Source: Candidatus Lernaella stagnicola
GTDB lineage: Bacteria > Lernaellota > Lernaellaia > Lernaellales > Lernaellaceae
Assembly: GCA_030765525.1 (NCBI GenBank)
Contig: JAVCCK010000022.1
Coordinates: forward strand, 1 to 64,000
DNA length: 64,000 bases
Direction of reading: 5' to 3'
The notes under the pieces are model-generated. The model saw only the letters and a list, made by a program, of their open reading frames with translations, had not been told where the DNA came from and made no database searches. Below are positions 8,765-17,193 of this stretch, in pieces. The position numbers were made by a program, and so were the translations under genes. Positions within the stretch are counted from its first letter, which is position 1, and each line of letters opens with the position of its first letter.

Positions 8765-9766
8765 ATGCCGATCTTGAACATCGCCGATTTGACATATAGC
8801 GAACTCAATCGAATGGACCCAAGCCGCTGCTTCGTCCTGGCCTCCTTCAGCCCCATCGAGGTACACGGCCCCCACCTGCCGCTCGGGGAAGATATCTTCA
8901 CGGCCGAGGTGCTGGGAAAAATGACGGCCGATAAAATCATCGCGCAACATGCCGACTGGAACCTCTTATTCCTACCGCCGACCATGGTCGCCGCCGACGC
9001 CGTTCCGCGTTTGGGCACGGTGACATTTCCGCCGCACATGGTGCGCGACGTGGCCTATCACACCATGTTGCCCTTCGCCCGCGCCGGGTTCGCACGCCTC
9101 GGGTTTTCTTCGTTCCACGGTGGGCCGCGTCATTTCTTGGCGCTGGAAGTGGCGGCGCATCGTCTCTCGGCACTGCCCGGCCCGAGTGCGGCGATGAGCC
9201 TGTTCTCCGCCGCGCTGGGGCGGATGAAAGAGGGCCGCTTGTTTTTTGAAGCCGTCGAGAACGATGCCGGGTTCGACCTGACACTCGATCAAATGCGGGA
9301 AGACCATCACGCGGGATTCGTCGAGACATCTCTGGCACTGCATCTGTGGCCGGAATTGGTGGGCGACGGCTGGGAGGATCTACCGGCGTCGGTCGGTAAA
9401 CCTCTGGAGGGCGGGCAGGACAGCGATTCCTTCCTGTTTGATCGTGGCGCAACGTCGCTTTGGGATCGCGTTCGCAACGGCGCCGACACCGCGGCATCGA
9501 TGGCTCGCTCCATCGCTCATTTCAAAAAGAGCACGTACTACGGGCGCCCGCACGCCGCCTCGGCCCGCCGCGGCAAAAAACTTCTGCACGCGTTGACCGA
9601 GATAGCGGGCGAACTCGCCGTGGAATTCATCGAACAAGGCGCGGCGATGGATGTGCATTCACCCCTCTGGAGGGCGCGCCATTTGTTACTCAACAAAACC
9701 GTGAACGAAGCCTTCGACCGGTGGTTGAACAGCAGCCCCGCGTCGCCCGAAGAGGAGCAAGCATGA
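8765..9766 (+). CDS. Creatininase/creatinine amidohydrolase family protein
   Basis: A 333-residue protein, longer than the usual ~250 because of a C-terminal extension from about residue 250. The N-terminal metal-binding motif of the creatininase family is clear (SPIEVHGPHLPLGEDIF, with the Glu, His and Asp ligand positions). The second signature, normally NGHGGN, reads SFHGGPRH, so the downstream ligand set may differ. Known members hydrolyse cyclic amides (creatinine, mycofactocin precursor, a riboflavin/F420 intermediate); the substrate cannot be told here. An AGGGAGG-type site precedes the ATG. The stop overlaps the ATG of the beta-glucosidase (ATGA), so the pair is co-translated. Confidence 0.8.
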   Translation: MPILNIADLTYSELNRMDPSRCFVLASFSPIEVHGPHLPLGEDIFTAEVLGKMTADKIIAQHADWNLLFLPPTMVAADAVPRLGTVTFPPHMVRDVAYHTMLPFARAGFARLGFSSFHGGPRHFLALEVAAHRLSALPGPSAAMSLFSAALGRMKEGRLFFEAVENDAGFDLTLDQMREDHHAGFVETSLALHLWPELVGDGWEDLPASVGKPLEGGQDSDSFLFDRGATSLWDRVRNGADTAASMARSIAHFKKSTYYGRPHAASARRGKKLLHALTEIAGELAVEFIEQGAAMDVHSPLWRARHLLLNKTVNEAFDRWLNSSPASPEEEQA

Positions 9767-11091
9767 GCACGCTACGTTTTCCGGAAGGGTTCCTCTGGGG
9801 CGCGGCCACCTCGGCGCACCAAATCGAGGGCGGGCACGACGCCGACGGCAAAGGACCCAGCACATGGGACGTGTTCGAAACCGAAGCGGGCCGTATCCGC
9901 AACGGAGACACCGCCCAAGTGGCCTGCGACCATTACCATCGCTATGCCGAAGACGTCGGCCTGATGCGCAAACTGGGTTTGCGGGCCTACCGCTTTTCCA
10001 TCGCGTGGCCGCGCGTGCAGCCTTACGGGTGCGGCCCGGTCAACGAGGCGGGATTGGATTTCTACGACCGCTTGGTCGACGCGCTTCTCGACGCGGGCAT
10101 CACGCCTTTTGTGACGTTGTATCACTGGGATCTGCCGCAGCCGCTGCAGGCTGAGATCGGCGGCTGGGAGAGCCGGGAGATCGTCTCGCTGTTCGCCGAT
10201 TACGCCGAGCTTTGCGCCGAACGTCTCGGCGACCGCGTCACGCACTGGATCACCCACAACGAACCGGGCGCGACGATGGAAGCTTATCTCGAAGGCACGA
10301 TGCCGCCGGGCATCGTCGATGAGAAGAAAGCGTACCAGGTGGCCCACAACGTGCTTCTTTCGCACGGCCTGGCGACGCAAGCTCTGCGGGCGATTGGCGG
10401 CGAGCGATTCCAGATCGGCATTGCGCCGGATATCTGGCCCGTGTACCCGGCGACCGACGACCCGGCCGATATCGAAGCGGCGGAGCTGTTGTGGGAGAAG
10501 CGGTGGGCTTGGTTCTTGGAACCGCTGGGGTTGAAGCGCTACCCCGCCAAGGCCTGGGAGGCGCTGGGCGACAGCCGTCCGAAGGTTCTGGACGGTGATT
10601 TGGAGTTGATCGGCCAGCCGCTGGATTTCCTTGGCGTCAACCATTACTCGCGGGTGGTCGTCGGCCGAGACGGCGAAGTGGAACGGCTACCGGATCGCCC
10701 CTACACCGATTTCGGTTGGGAAGTCGTTCCGGAAGCATTCTACGACGCGCTGGCGCGGGTGCATGCGAACTACAAGCTCGGCCCGTTTTACATCACGGAA
10801 AACGGCGCGGCGTACAACGACGTACTCGACGCCGACGGGCGCGTGCGCGATCCGAAACGGCAGGCGTATTTCGCGCAATACCTCGCCACGCTCCACCGCG
10901 CCATCACCGACGGCGTGCCGGTGAAGGGGTACTTCGCCTGGTCGCTGCTCGACAACTTTGAGTGGGCGTACGGCTACTCCGTCCGTTTCGGTTTGATTCA
11001 CGTCGACTACGAGACGCAGGCGCGCACGATCAAGGAAAGCGCGCGTTGGTATGCGCAGGTGATTGCGGATAACGGTTTCGAAAGCGAGTAA
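9763..11091 (+). CDS. Glycoside hydrolase family 1 beta-glucosidase
   Basis: A 442-residue GH1 enzyme without a signal peptide, hence cytoplasmic. It hydrolyses beta-glucosides or beta-galactosides with retention. The start FPEGFLWGAATSAHQIEGG is the classical GH1 N-terminus. The acid/base Glu is E167 in THNEP and the nucleophile is E346 in ITENG; the aglycone strand TLYHWDLPQPLQ and the C-terminal GYFAWSLLDNFEWAYGY are intact. Length is typical. The ATG at 9763 overlaps the preceding stop by ATGA; an upstream in-frame extension lies wholly within the preceding gene and was not used. Cellobiose-type disaccharides are the likely substrates. Confidence 0.95.
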   Translation: MSTLRFPEGFLWGAATSAHQIEGGHDADGKGPSTWDVFETEAGRIRNGDTAQVACDHYHRYAEDVGLMRKLGLRAYRFSIAWPRVQPYGCGPVNEAGLDFYDRLVDALLDAGITPFVTLYHWDLPQPLQAEIGGWESREIVSLFADYAELCAERLGDRVTHWITHNEPGATMEAYLEGTMPPGIVDEKKAYQVAHNVLLSHGLATQALRAIGGERFQIGIAPDIWPVYPATDDPADIEAAELLWEKRWAWFLEPLGLKRYPAKAWEALGDSRPKVLDGDLELIGQPLDFLGVNHYSRVVVGRDGEVERLPDRPYTDFGWEVVPEAFYDALARVHANYKLGPFYITENGAAYNDVLDADGRVRDPKRQAYFAQYLATLHRAITDGVPVKGYFAWSLLDNFEWAYGYSVRFGLIHVDYETQARTIKESARWYAQVIADNGFESE

Positions 11092-11102
11092 TTCGCGTCA
11101 CA

Positions 11103-11134
11103 AAACAAGAGAGGCCGGATTTTCACCCGACCTC
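11103..11134 (-). terminator. Terminator of the AIM24 operon (minus strand)
   Basis: Read on the minus strand, GAGGTCGG (11134-11127) pairs with CCGGCCTC (11118-11111) through one G-T wobble and is followed by TCTTGTTTTG. It lies 17 bases after the last AIM24 gene. On the plus strand the T tract is absent, so it serves mainly the minus-strand genes. Confidence 0.65.
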
Positions 11135-11150
11135 CCTTGCTGTCTCTAAC

Positions 11151-11822
11151 CTAATTTTTCTTTTTGACCGCCCGGAAGGGATTCACCCAACCGGCGAACG
11201 CCGGGCCGCTGCGCGTCTGGATGAAAATGTCTCCCTGACCCCGATAGCGACACACCAACCCCTCGCCCGAGAGGAAGGTCGCTTTGAGGCCGCCGACCGC
11301 CTCGACCTTGTAGTCGATGGTGTCGGGGAAGGCGACGATGTGCGTGGTGTCGACGATGTATTCGCCATCCACGTGCACTTTTTTCAAGCCGCCGTAACTG
11401 GAGATAAAGAGCGTTCCGGTTCCGCTTATTTTGAGCAGAATGAATCCCTCGCCGGAGAAGAAGCTCTTGGCTCCGCCGAACTTCGCGTCGATTTCGATGT
11501 CACCCACGTGCGCGATGTACGCACCGGCTTGCAGGAAGTAGGTGCCGCCGCTGAGTTCGATCGCCTCCACATCGCCGGGTGTCGAGGGCGCAAGTTTGAT
11601 CGTGCCCGGGGCGCCTTCGGCGGTGAAGGTGTTGGTCATGAAGTTTTCGCCGGCCAATTTGCGTTTCAGTCCGCCGAGCAGGCCGCCCTTCATCTCTGTT
11701 TTGATTTGCACGTTGGCGCTCATCGCCACCATCGCGCCGGGTTCGGCGACGACGCTTTCGCCGGCCTCGAGTGACAATTCCACCAACGCGTAATCAGGTT
11801 TTCCCGTCAGTTCGTAGTCCAT
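11151..11822 (-). CDS. AIM24 / TIGR00266 family protein, copy 3
   Basis: A 223-residue beta-rich protein of the AIM24 (DUF124, TIGR00266) family. The repeated core is recognisable: GESVVAEPGAMVAMSANV near the N-terminus, LLGGLKRKLAGENFMTNTF, SFFSGEGFILLKISGTGTLFI, VDGEYIVDTTHIVAF and FLSGEGLVCRYRGQGDIFIQ. Family members form trefoil-like beta barrels; the yeast relative affects mitochondrial inner-membrane organisation, but bacterial function is unknown. It is the last of three tandem paralogues, with 9 bases to the upstream copy. Its C-terminus (WVNPFRAVKKKN) is basic. No signal peptide. Confidence 0.9.
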   Translation of the reverse strand: MDYELTGKPDYALVELSLEAGESVVAEPGAMVAMSANVQIKTEMKGGLLGGLKRKLAGENFMTNTFTAEGAPGTIKLAPSTPGDVEAIELSGGTYFLQAGAYIAHVGDIEIDAKFGGAKSFFSGEGFILLKISGTGTLFISSYGGLKKVHVDGEYIVDTTHIVAFPDTIDYKVEAVGGLKATFLSGEGLVCRYRGQGDIFIQTRSGPAFAGWVNPFRAVKKKN

Positions 11823-11831
11823 GGCGTCCTC

Positions 11832-12515
11832 CTACCGTTCGCGCGGTGGCAGCTTCGCGCCGAGAAACTGGCCGAAGCCCGGGGCGTTGTGGGTTTGCAT
11901 CCACAGTTTGCCCTTGCCGGTGAATTTGCAGACCAGGCCCTCGCCGGAAAGCAACGTCGCTTTCCAACCGCCGACTTTCTGCGGCTTGAATTCGAGGCTC
12001 TCCTCGTAGGCGACGATGTGGCCGGTATCAACCACGTATTCGCCGTCCACATCCACGGAGAAGACACCGCCGAAACTGTTGACGAGCAAGTCGCCCGTGC
12101 CGGTAACCTTGATCCAAAAGATGTTCTCGCCGGAGAACAAGCCCTTGAAACCGGCGAACTGGGTGTCCAAATCGAGGCCCGTGCTGCCGGCGAGGAAACT
12201 CGAGCCCTGCACGATAACGGCTTTGCCGCCGTCAAGCTGAATGTGCTCGATGTCGCCGATGAGCGTTGGCGCCAAGGAAACGTGGCCGTCTCCTGATGCC
12301 GTGAATTTGTTCAAGAAGAAATTTTCACCCGCGAGCAGACGTTTGGCCGCTTTGAGCAAGCCGCCCCCGCCGCCCCGGGAAAAAGTGCTGGTTTCGACGG
12401 ATACGTTGGTGCTCATGCAGACCATCGCTCCGCCTTCGGAAATGACTGCTTCCCCGTCGCCGAGGTGCACGTCGGCCACCGCATAGGATGGCCGGTGCTG
12501 AATCTCAATTCTCAT
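11832..12515 (-). CDS. AIM24 / TIGR00266 family protein, copy 2
   Basis: A 227-residue AIM24-family protein, middle of three tandem copies. Shared blocks include EAVISEGGAMVCMSTNVSV, LLAGENFFLNKFTASGDG, GLFSGENIFWIKVTGTGDL, VDGEYVVDTGHIVAYEESL and TLLSGEGLVCKFTGKGKLW. It carries a Gly-rich insertion (RGGGGGLL) between the first two blocks. It starts 12 bases after the first copy and ends 9 bases before the third. The three proteins are clearly homologous but diverged, which argues for old duplication and separate roles, perhaps as a hetero-oligomer (inference). Confidence 0.9.
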   Translation of the reverse strand: MRIEIQHRPSYAVADVHLGDGEAVISEGGAMVCMSTNVSVETSTFSRGGGGGLLKAAKRLLAGENFFLNKFTASGDGHVSLAPTLIGDIEHIQLDGGKAVIVQGSSFLAGSTGLDLDTQFAGFKGLFSGENIFWIKVTGTGDLLVNSFGGVFSVDVDGEYVVDTGHIVAYEESLEFKPQKVGGWKATLLSGEGLVCKFTGKGKLWMQTHNAPGFGQFLGAKLPPRER

Positions 12516-12527
12516 GGCATCCCCTCC

Positions 12528-13190
12528 TTAGTGCGGTAACAAGCCTTCAAGCCAGCTCACGAGCGAGCCGACCGTCCGGCTTTGGATCCACAGTTTGCCT
12601 TTGCCGTTAAACCGCGCCACGAAGCCCTCGCCCGACAGCAGCGTCGACTTCAGGCCGCCGATTTTCTTGACCTTGAAATTCAGGCCCGGTTCAAAGGCGA
12701 CGATGTGCCCGGTGTCGACCACGTATTCCCCGTCAACCTCGATTTCCACGATGTTGCCGTAGGCGTTGAACCACAAGTCGCCGGTGCCCTTGGCCTCCAG
12801 CAGGAACAAGCCCTCGCCGGACATCATGGATTTGAGCCCGCCGTATTTCGTCTTCAAAGCGATTTGCGGCGAACTGGCCAGGAAGGCCGACGCCTGCAAT
12901 ACGACCGAAGAACCCGACAGCGGGTAGTGGACTATTTGCCCCGGCACCGAAGGCGACAACACGAGGGAGCCGCCTTCGCCCTTGGGCGAATAGGTGTTCT
13001 GGAAGATGCTCTCGCCGCCCAGTAACTTACGAATCAAGGCTTTGAGAAAACTGCCGTACACCTTGGTTTGGATGTCCATGTTCGAGGACATCGCCACCAT
13101 GGAGCCGGCCTCCGTGCGCACCTCGTCTCCTTTATCCAGCTCCACGTGGAGACTGGCGAAAGAGGGACCGTGCTTGATTTCGTGTTTCAA
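12528..13190 (-). CDS. AIM24 / TIGR00266 family protein, copy 1
   Basis: A 220-residue AIM24-family protein and the first gene of the three-gene operon. It uses a TTG start with a strong GAGGAGG ribosome binding site. Motifs are DEVRTEAGSMVAMSSNMDI, LLGGESIFQNTYSPKGEGG, SMMSGEGLFLLEAKGTGDLW, VDGEYVVDTGHIVAFEPGL and TLLSGEGFVARFNGKGKLW. A CRP/FNR-like palindrome lies about 20 bases upstream of the start codon, so expression may respond to cAMP, redox or oxygen. No signal peptide or membrane helix is visible. Confidence 0.9.
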   Translation of the reverse strand: MKHEIKHGPSFASLHVELDKGDEVRTEAGSMVAMSSNMDIQTKVYGSFLKALIRKLLGGESIFQNTYSPKGEGGSLVLSPSVPGQIVHYPLSGSSVVLQASAFLASSPQIALKTKYGGLKSMMSGEGLFLLEAKGTGDLWFNAYGNIVEIEVDGEYVVDTGHIVAFEPGLNFKVKKIGGLKSTLLSGEGFVARFNGKGKLWIQSRTVGSLVSWLEGLLPH

Positions 13191-13210
13191 CGCTACCTCC
13201 TCTCATACCG

Positions 13211-13226
13211 TGTGATCGGAATCACG
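13211..13226. promoter_or_regulatory. CRP/FNR-like palindrome upstream of the AIM24 operon
   Basis: TGTGA-N6-TCACG matches the CRP consensus at 9 of 10 positions, and its core TGAT-N4-ATCA also matches the FNR core. It lies 21-36 bases upstream of the TTG start at 13190. No CRP/FNR-type regulator is encoded in the window, so the assignment is by motif only. Confidence 0.4.
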
Positions 13227-13476
13227 CATATTCCCGGCACAAGCCGGAAATTACCCCGTCAAGATAACTTGCCGTACGCCTCTTATTTTTCTCCGTTGGA
13301 AACTCTATCAATATAACCGCGCTCCTTGTAAAGCAATAGACCTCCATGTTTTTGGGTCGAAAAGCAACAGCCAAAAAGGCCGTCCGGTTGACAGTGAGGC
13401 GATTCTTGGGCAACCTTTGCCTGCTTGCTTCCGCATTCGGAAGTCCGTCGGAACCGTTATTCACATGAGGTAGGCC

Positions 13477-14769
13477 ATGGCCGAAAAGAGCAAGAAAACA
13501 GCCCGGAAAGCGCCGACCGCCGCCAAGGCGAAAACCACCAAGACCAAAGAGAAAAAAGCTCCGGCCAAGAAGAAGGTCCCGGCCAAAAAGAAAGCCGTGG
13601 CCGTGAAGGTCCCAGCAAAAAAGAAAGCCCCGACCAAGAAGAAAGCTCCGGCGAAAAAGAAATCGACGGCGCGCACGATCTTCTTCACCGGCTTCCCCGG
13701 TTTTCTCGGCACATGGGTCGCAAAGGAAATCCTCGCCCAGGCTCCGAAAACGAAGTTCTATTTTCTTGTGCAGGACAAATTCCTGGAGGCCGCCAAACGG
13801 AAAGCGGCGGACATTCTCGGTGCGAAGAGCGACGTCGAGTTCTTCGTCGGCGATTTGACCCACGATGACCTGGGCCTGACCAAGAAGATGGTCGCCACGT
13901 TGAAAAAGGAAGTCACCGAAGTGTGGCACTTGGCCGCAGCGTACGACATCAAGGTCAGCGCCAAGACCGCTTGGGACGTGACTGTTCAGGGCACGACGCG
14001 CGTGCTTGATTTGTGCAAGGGCATCAAGGGCCTGCAAAAGCTGGTGTATTTCTCCAGTTTCTGCGTCTCTGGGCTTCGCACCGGGTTGGTCTTGGAGGAC
14101 GAACTCGAATACGGCCAAGGGTTCAAGAACAACTACGAGTCCTCGAAATTCGAAGCCGAAGTATTGGTGCGGCGACGGGCGGGCAACGTGCCCACGATCG
14201 TCATGCGGCCCGGCATCGTAATGGGTGACAGTCGCAGCGGCGTCACGGACAAATTCGACGGCGCGTATTTTATGATTCGCTTCCTGGCCGCGGCGCAACG
14301 CGACGGATACCTCAAACCCCTGCAGAACTTCCGGCTACCGAGCATCGGCAAGGGCGCAACGTATTTTCACGTCGTGCCTGTCGATTACATAGCGCGCGCC
14401 GCCGTTCACATTGCCGCGCAAGACGCGGCGATCGGCAAAACGTTTGCGCTCTGTGATCCGGACCCCTTGACCGGCCGCGAGTTTATCGACGAACTCTACG
14501 CCCACTTCGGCATCGGCCGCACGTTCGGCGCTCTGCCGCTGACAGTGGCGCGTATGTTGTCGGTCATGCCGGGTCTCGCCGATTTCATGCGCATCCCGGA
14601 AGAGACGCTGGACTATGCCAATCATTACGTGGTTTATGACTGCCGGAACACGACCGCGTTTTTGAAAAACAGCGACATCACGTGTCCGCGGGTGCCCAAC
14701 TACCTCGGGACACTGATCGATTTCGTCAAAGAGCATCTCGACAACGAGGAGAAAACCGCTAAGTATTGA
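13477..14769 (+). CDS. Extended SDR / thioester-reductase-like protein with histone H1-like Lys-Ala-Pro tail
   Basis: A 430-residue protein. Residues 1-64 are a low-complexity basic tail with repeated [11 protein letters not shown] units, like histone H1 and bacterial H1-like tails. The rest is an NAD(P)-binding Rossmann domain of the NAD_binding_4 group (fatty acyl-CoA reductase / thioester reductase): TGFPGFLG dinucleotide motif, [17 protein letters not shown], YxxxK as YESSK, and [12 protein letters not shown]. The likely reaction is NAD(P)H reduction of an acyl thioester or a sugar/sterol substrate; the substrate is unknown. No membrane helix is visible. The tail suggests DNA, RNA or anionic-surface binding. 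A TGAGG site precedes the ATG. Confidence 0.85.
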   Translation: MAEKSKKTARKAPTAAKAKTTKTKEKKAPAKKKVPAKKKAVAVKVPAKKKAPTKKKAPAKKKSTARTIFFTGFPGFLGTWVAKEILAQAPKTKFYFLVQDKFLEAAKRKAADILGAKSDVEFFVGDLTHDDLGLTKKMVATLKKEVTEVWHLAAAYDIKVSAKTAWDVTVQGTTRVLDLCKGIKGLQKLVYFSSFCVSGLRTGLVLEDELEYGQGFKNNYESSKFEAEVLVRRRAGNVPTIVMRPGIVMGDSRSGVTDKFDGAYFMIRFLAAAQRDGYLKPLQNFRLPSIGKGATYFHVVPVDYIARAAVHIAAQDAAIGKTFALCDPDPLTGREFIDELYAHFGIGRTFGALPLTVARMLSVMPGLADFMRIPEETLDYANHYVVYDCRNTTAFLKNSDITCPRVPNYLGTLIDFVKEHLDNEEKTAKY

Positions 14770-14780
14770 GGTTGGTTCGC

Positions 14781-14810
14781 GCCCCGGACATGTCCCCGGG
14801 GGCTTTTTTT
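14781..14810 (+). terminator. Rho-independent terminator after the reductase gene
   Basis: GCCCCGG pairs with CCGGGGGC (one bulged G), followed directly by seven T residues, 12 bases after the stop at 14769. Confidence 0.75.
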
Positions 14811-14831
14811 CGCGAATGGAGGATATCGTAC

Positions 14832-15067
<236 letters not shown>

Positions 15068-15071
<4 letters not shown>

Positions 15072-15709
15072 CCCGCGCTTTCCGCCCGGTCGGAGCCCTG
15101 CTGACCCTCGCAGCGCTCGCCGTGTGGGTGCTTTACCTGGCCGTCGACACGGATTACGACGAGCATACCCTTCTGGCACAACTCGTCTTGCTCGCCTTGT
15201 GCATTTGGATTTTCGCCTGGCGGCGCGAGATCGGCCCGCCGAAAATTCTCACGATCACCGGCATCATCATCACGATGCTGATGCTGGGGCATTTGGCGCA
15301 GTTGCGCGCGGTTTGGGTAAGCCAAGTCAAGCGCACGGTGGCGCGCAACGTCCTGCTGACCGTGGCCGACGATCTGCAAAAGATGGAGACAACCGGCCTC
15401 CCGCTCCCGGAGAGCATCGCCTGGGAAGAGCTTCGCGGAGTGTTCGCAACCGCCGGCGTCTGGCAGCCGTTGTCGATGCCAAACGAGGCGGGGAAACGCG
15501 TCGTGCATTATCCACGGGTGCCGCGCCACGACGAATGGGGCTGCAAATACGAGTACGCAAAAATCGGCGTTCACGAATTCCGGCTGCGTAGTAGTGGACA
15601 AGACCGCCGGTGGAATACGGCCGACGATATCGTGGTCGCCACGGGCCCGGCGACTCGCCTCGTTGCGCACGCCCTGCCCGGCGATCTTTCCTTCGTGGCG
15701 CGGCAATGA
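15068..15709 (+). CDS. Membrane protein with pseudopilin-like C-terminal domain
   Basis: A 213-residue protein with three hydrophobic segments (residues ~9-25, 36-50 and 59-75). A ~140-residue soluble domain follows. Its end ([20 protein letters not shown], then [14 protein letters not shown]) resembles the C-terminal beta-sheet and calcium loop of type II secretion major pseudopilins such as GspG (pattern Y-x-Y ... F-x-L-x-S-x-G-x-D ... DDI). The resemblance is by eye. It has no prepilin peptidase site, so it is not a normal pilin. Start and stop overlap the neighbours by four bases each, so the three genes from 14832 to 17193 are translationally coupled. Confidence 0.7.
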
Positions 15710-17193
15710 GCGAGGCGCGGCCAACCTGGTGGATGCGTTCGCTGCTGGGTTTGCCGGTCGCCGGCGGCGTCGTGCTCGGCGCGTGGTACGGCCTGGTCCT
15801 CGACGTTGCGCTTTTCTCCCTGCTCTGGCTACTCGCCGCGCTAACTCTCCTCGCCCTTCGTTTCGCGCTGCGCCATTGGCCCAAAACGAAACCCGTATCG
15901 CGATTTCTCAGCGTCTTACTTTGGCTCATGGCGGTTGCCGCGTGGTTGACGATGTTCTACCCGGCCCTGCTGGTTTCCCTTCCGTTGACGATTGTCCTGC
16001 TCGCCTTGGCCACCGCGGCGTACGTGATCGAGCAACGCAAGACGCTACGCGATTGGCCGGTCGCTGTACTACCACTTTTCGCGGCGTTCGCCGCCGGATT
16101 GCCGCGCTTTCATTGGCTGCTTCTCGGCTTGCCGCTGGTCATGCTCGGCCTGGCCGCGGCGACACGAACGAACGCGACGTACTACCCGCGCGGTTTGCGT
16201 TGGCTGCTCGCACTATGGGTGGCAATGCTGGGGTCGGTGTTGGTGCCCTTCTACCAGGGGCGACCATCGGGATCGACCGAGAAAATCCTCGCCCAGCCCG
16301 GTGTCACGGCGATTTTTGACTACCGTCAGAAGGCCTCTCCTTTGCGCCCGCTGCTCGGCGACAAAACCCGCTTCGGAGTCCCCGATTGCCATGGCGATCT
16401 TTTGCTCGGCACGCGTCACGGCGACGCCGGCCTGGTTCGCGTCGAAGGCGAGAACGCAGCGATCGCGCATTGCGGCCCGGTCAGCGATTTTATCGCCGTC
16501 GATTGCCCGCGAAACCGCATCAACGTCGGCTTGTGGAACTCCGGTTCGATCCTGCGGCTGCGCCACGACGATCTCACTTCGGAAGGAGTCGTCGTCACTC
16601 ACGACATCGACCGCATCTCGAAGTTGTGGACCGCGCCGGACGGCACCGTCTATGCCTCCGCCGACAACGCGAAACGGCTGCTCGTCGTGTACCCCGATCA
16701 AGACCAACCTGAATCTTGGGAGTTCCCCCACTTCGTGACGGACTGGATCATCGACCCCGACCGCGACCGCCTGGTCATCGCGTCGTGGGGCGGCAGCCTG
16801 TATACCTACCGGCTGAGCGACCGCCGCCTGCTCGGGCAAGACCGCGTGCGCGATTTTCTCATTCAGCTAACCTACGATCCTGCTCACGAGATTCTTTGGG
16901 TACACGGTTTTTACACCGGCCGCCTCGTTCGCTTCGACCTTCGCACGTCCCGGCGGACCGCAGAGCGACGGCTGGAGCCGGGCATTCGCTTCTCGGCACT
17001 TACAAAAGACGGTCGCCTTGTGGTGGGGAATTTTTTCACAGGAGACCTGCGGGAGGTCGACGCGGTTACGCTCGCTGGAGAATCACGCCGTCACGTCGGG
17101 CGCCGTTTGCGGAACGTGACCTACGATGCGCGGCGCCATCGGATTATCGCCGCCTCCGCACTTGGCGTATTCGCTCTGACGCCCATGCCTTAG
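15706..17193 (+). CDS. Multi-pass membrane protein with C-terminal beta-propeller-like domain
   Basis: A 495-residue protein starting at the ATG that overlaps the previous stop. The first ~180 residues hold about seven hydrophobic helices (e.g. LFSLLWLLAALTLLALRF, LLVSLPLTIVLLALATAAYVI). Residues ~185-495 look like repeated four-strand blades typical of NHL/YncE-like propellers: LLLGTRHGDAGLVRVEG, DRISKLWTAPDGTVYASADN, DRLVIASWGGSLYTYRL, EILWVHGFYTGRLVRFDL, RHRIIAASALGVFALTP. The likely place is the cytoplasmic membrane with the propeller outside. It overlaps the convergent diguanylate cyclase gene by four bases. Function unknown. Confidence 0.75.
   Translation: MSEARPTWWMRSLLGLPVAGGVVLGAWYGLVLDVALFSLLWLLAALTLLALRFALRHWPKTKPVSRFLSVLLWLMAVAAWLTMFYPALLVSLPLTIVLLALATAAYVIEQRKTLRDWPVAVLPLFAAFAAGLPRFHWLLLGLPLVMLGLAAATRTNATYYPRGLRWLLALWVAMLGSVLVPFYQGRPSGSTEKILAQPGVTAIFDYRQKASPLRPLLGDKTRFGVPDCHGDLLLGTRHGDAGLVRVEGENAAIAHCGPVSDFIAVDCPRNRINVGLWNSGSILRLRHDDLTSEGVVVTHDIDRISKLWTAPDGTVYASADNAKRLLVVYPDQDQPESWEFPHFVTDWIIDPDRDRLVIASWGGSLYTYRLSDRRLLGQDRVRDFLIQLTYDPAHEILWVHGFYTGRLVRFDLRTSRRTAERRLEPGIRFSALTKDGRLVVGNFFTGDLREVDAVTLAGESRRHVGRRLRNVTYDARRHRIIAASALGVFALTPMP

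Noticed and set aside
9460-9762. N-terminal extension of the beta-glucosidase
   Set aside because: Lies entirely within the creatininase-family gene; the ATGA overlap at 9763 gives the canonical GH1 N-terminus.
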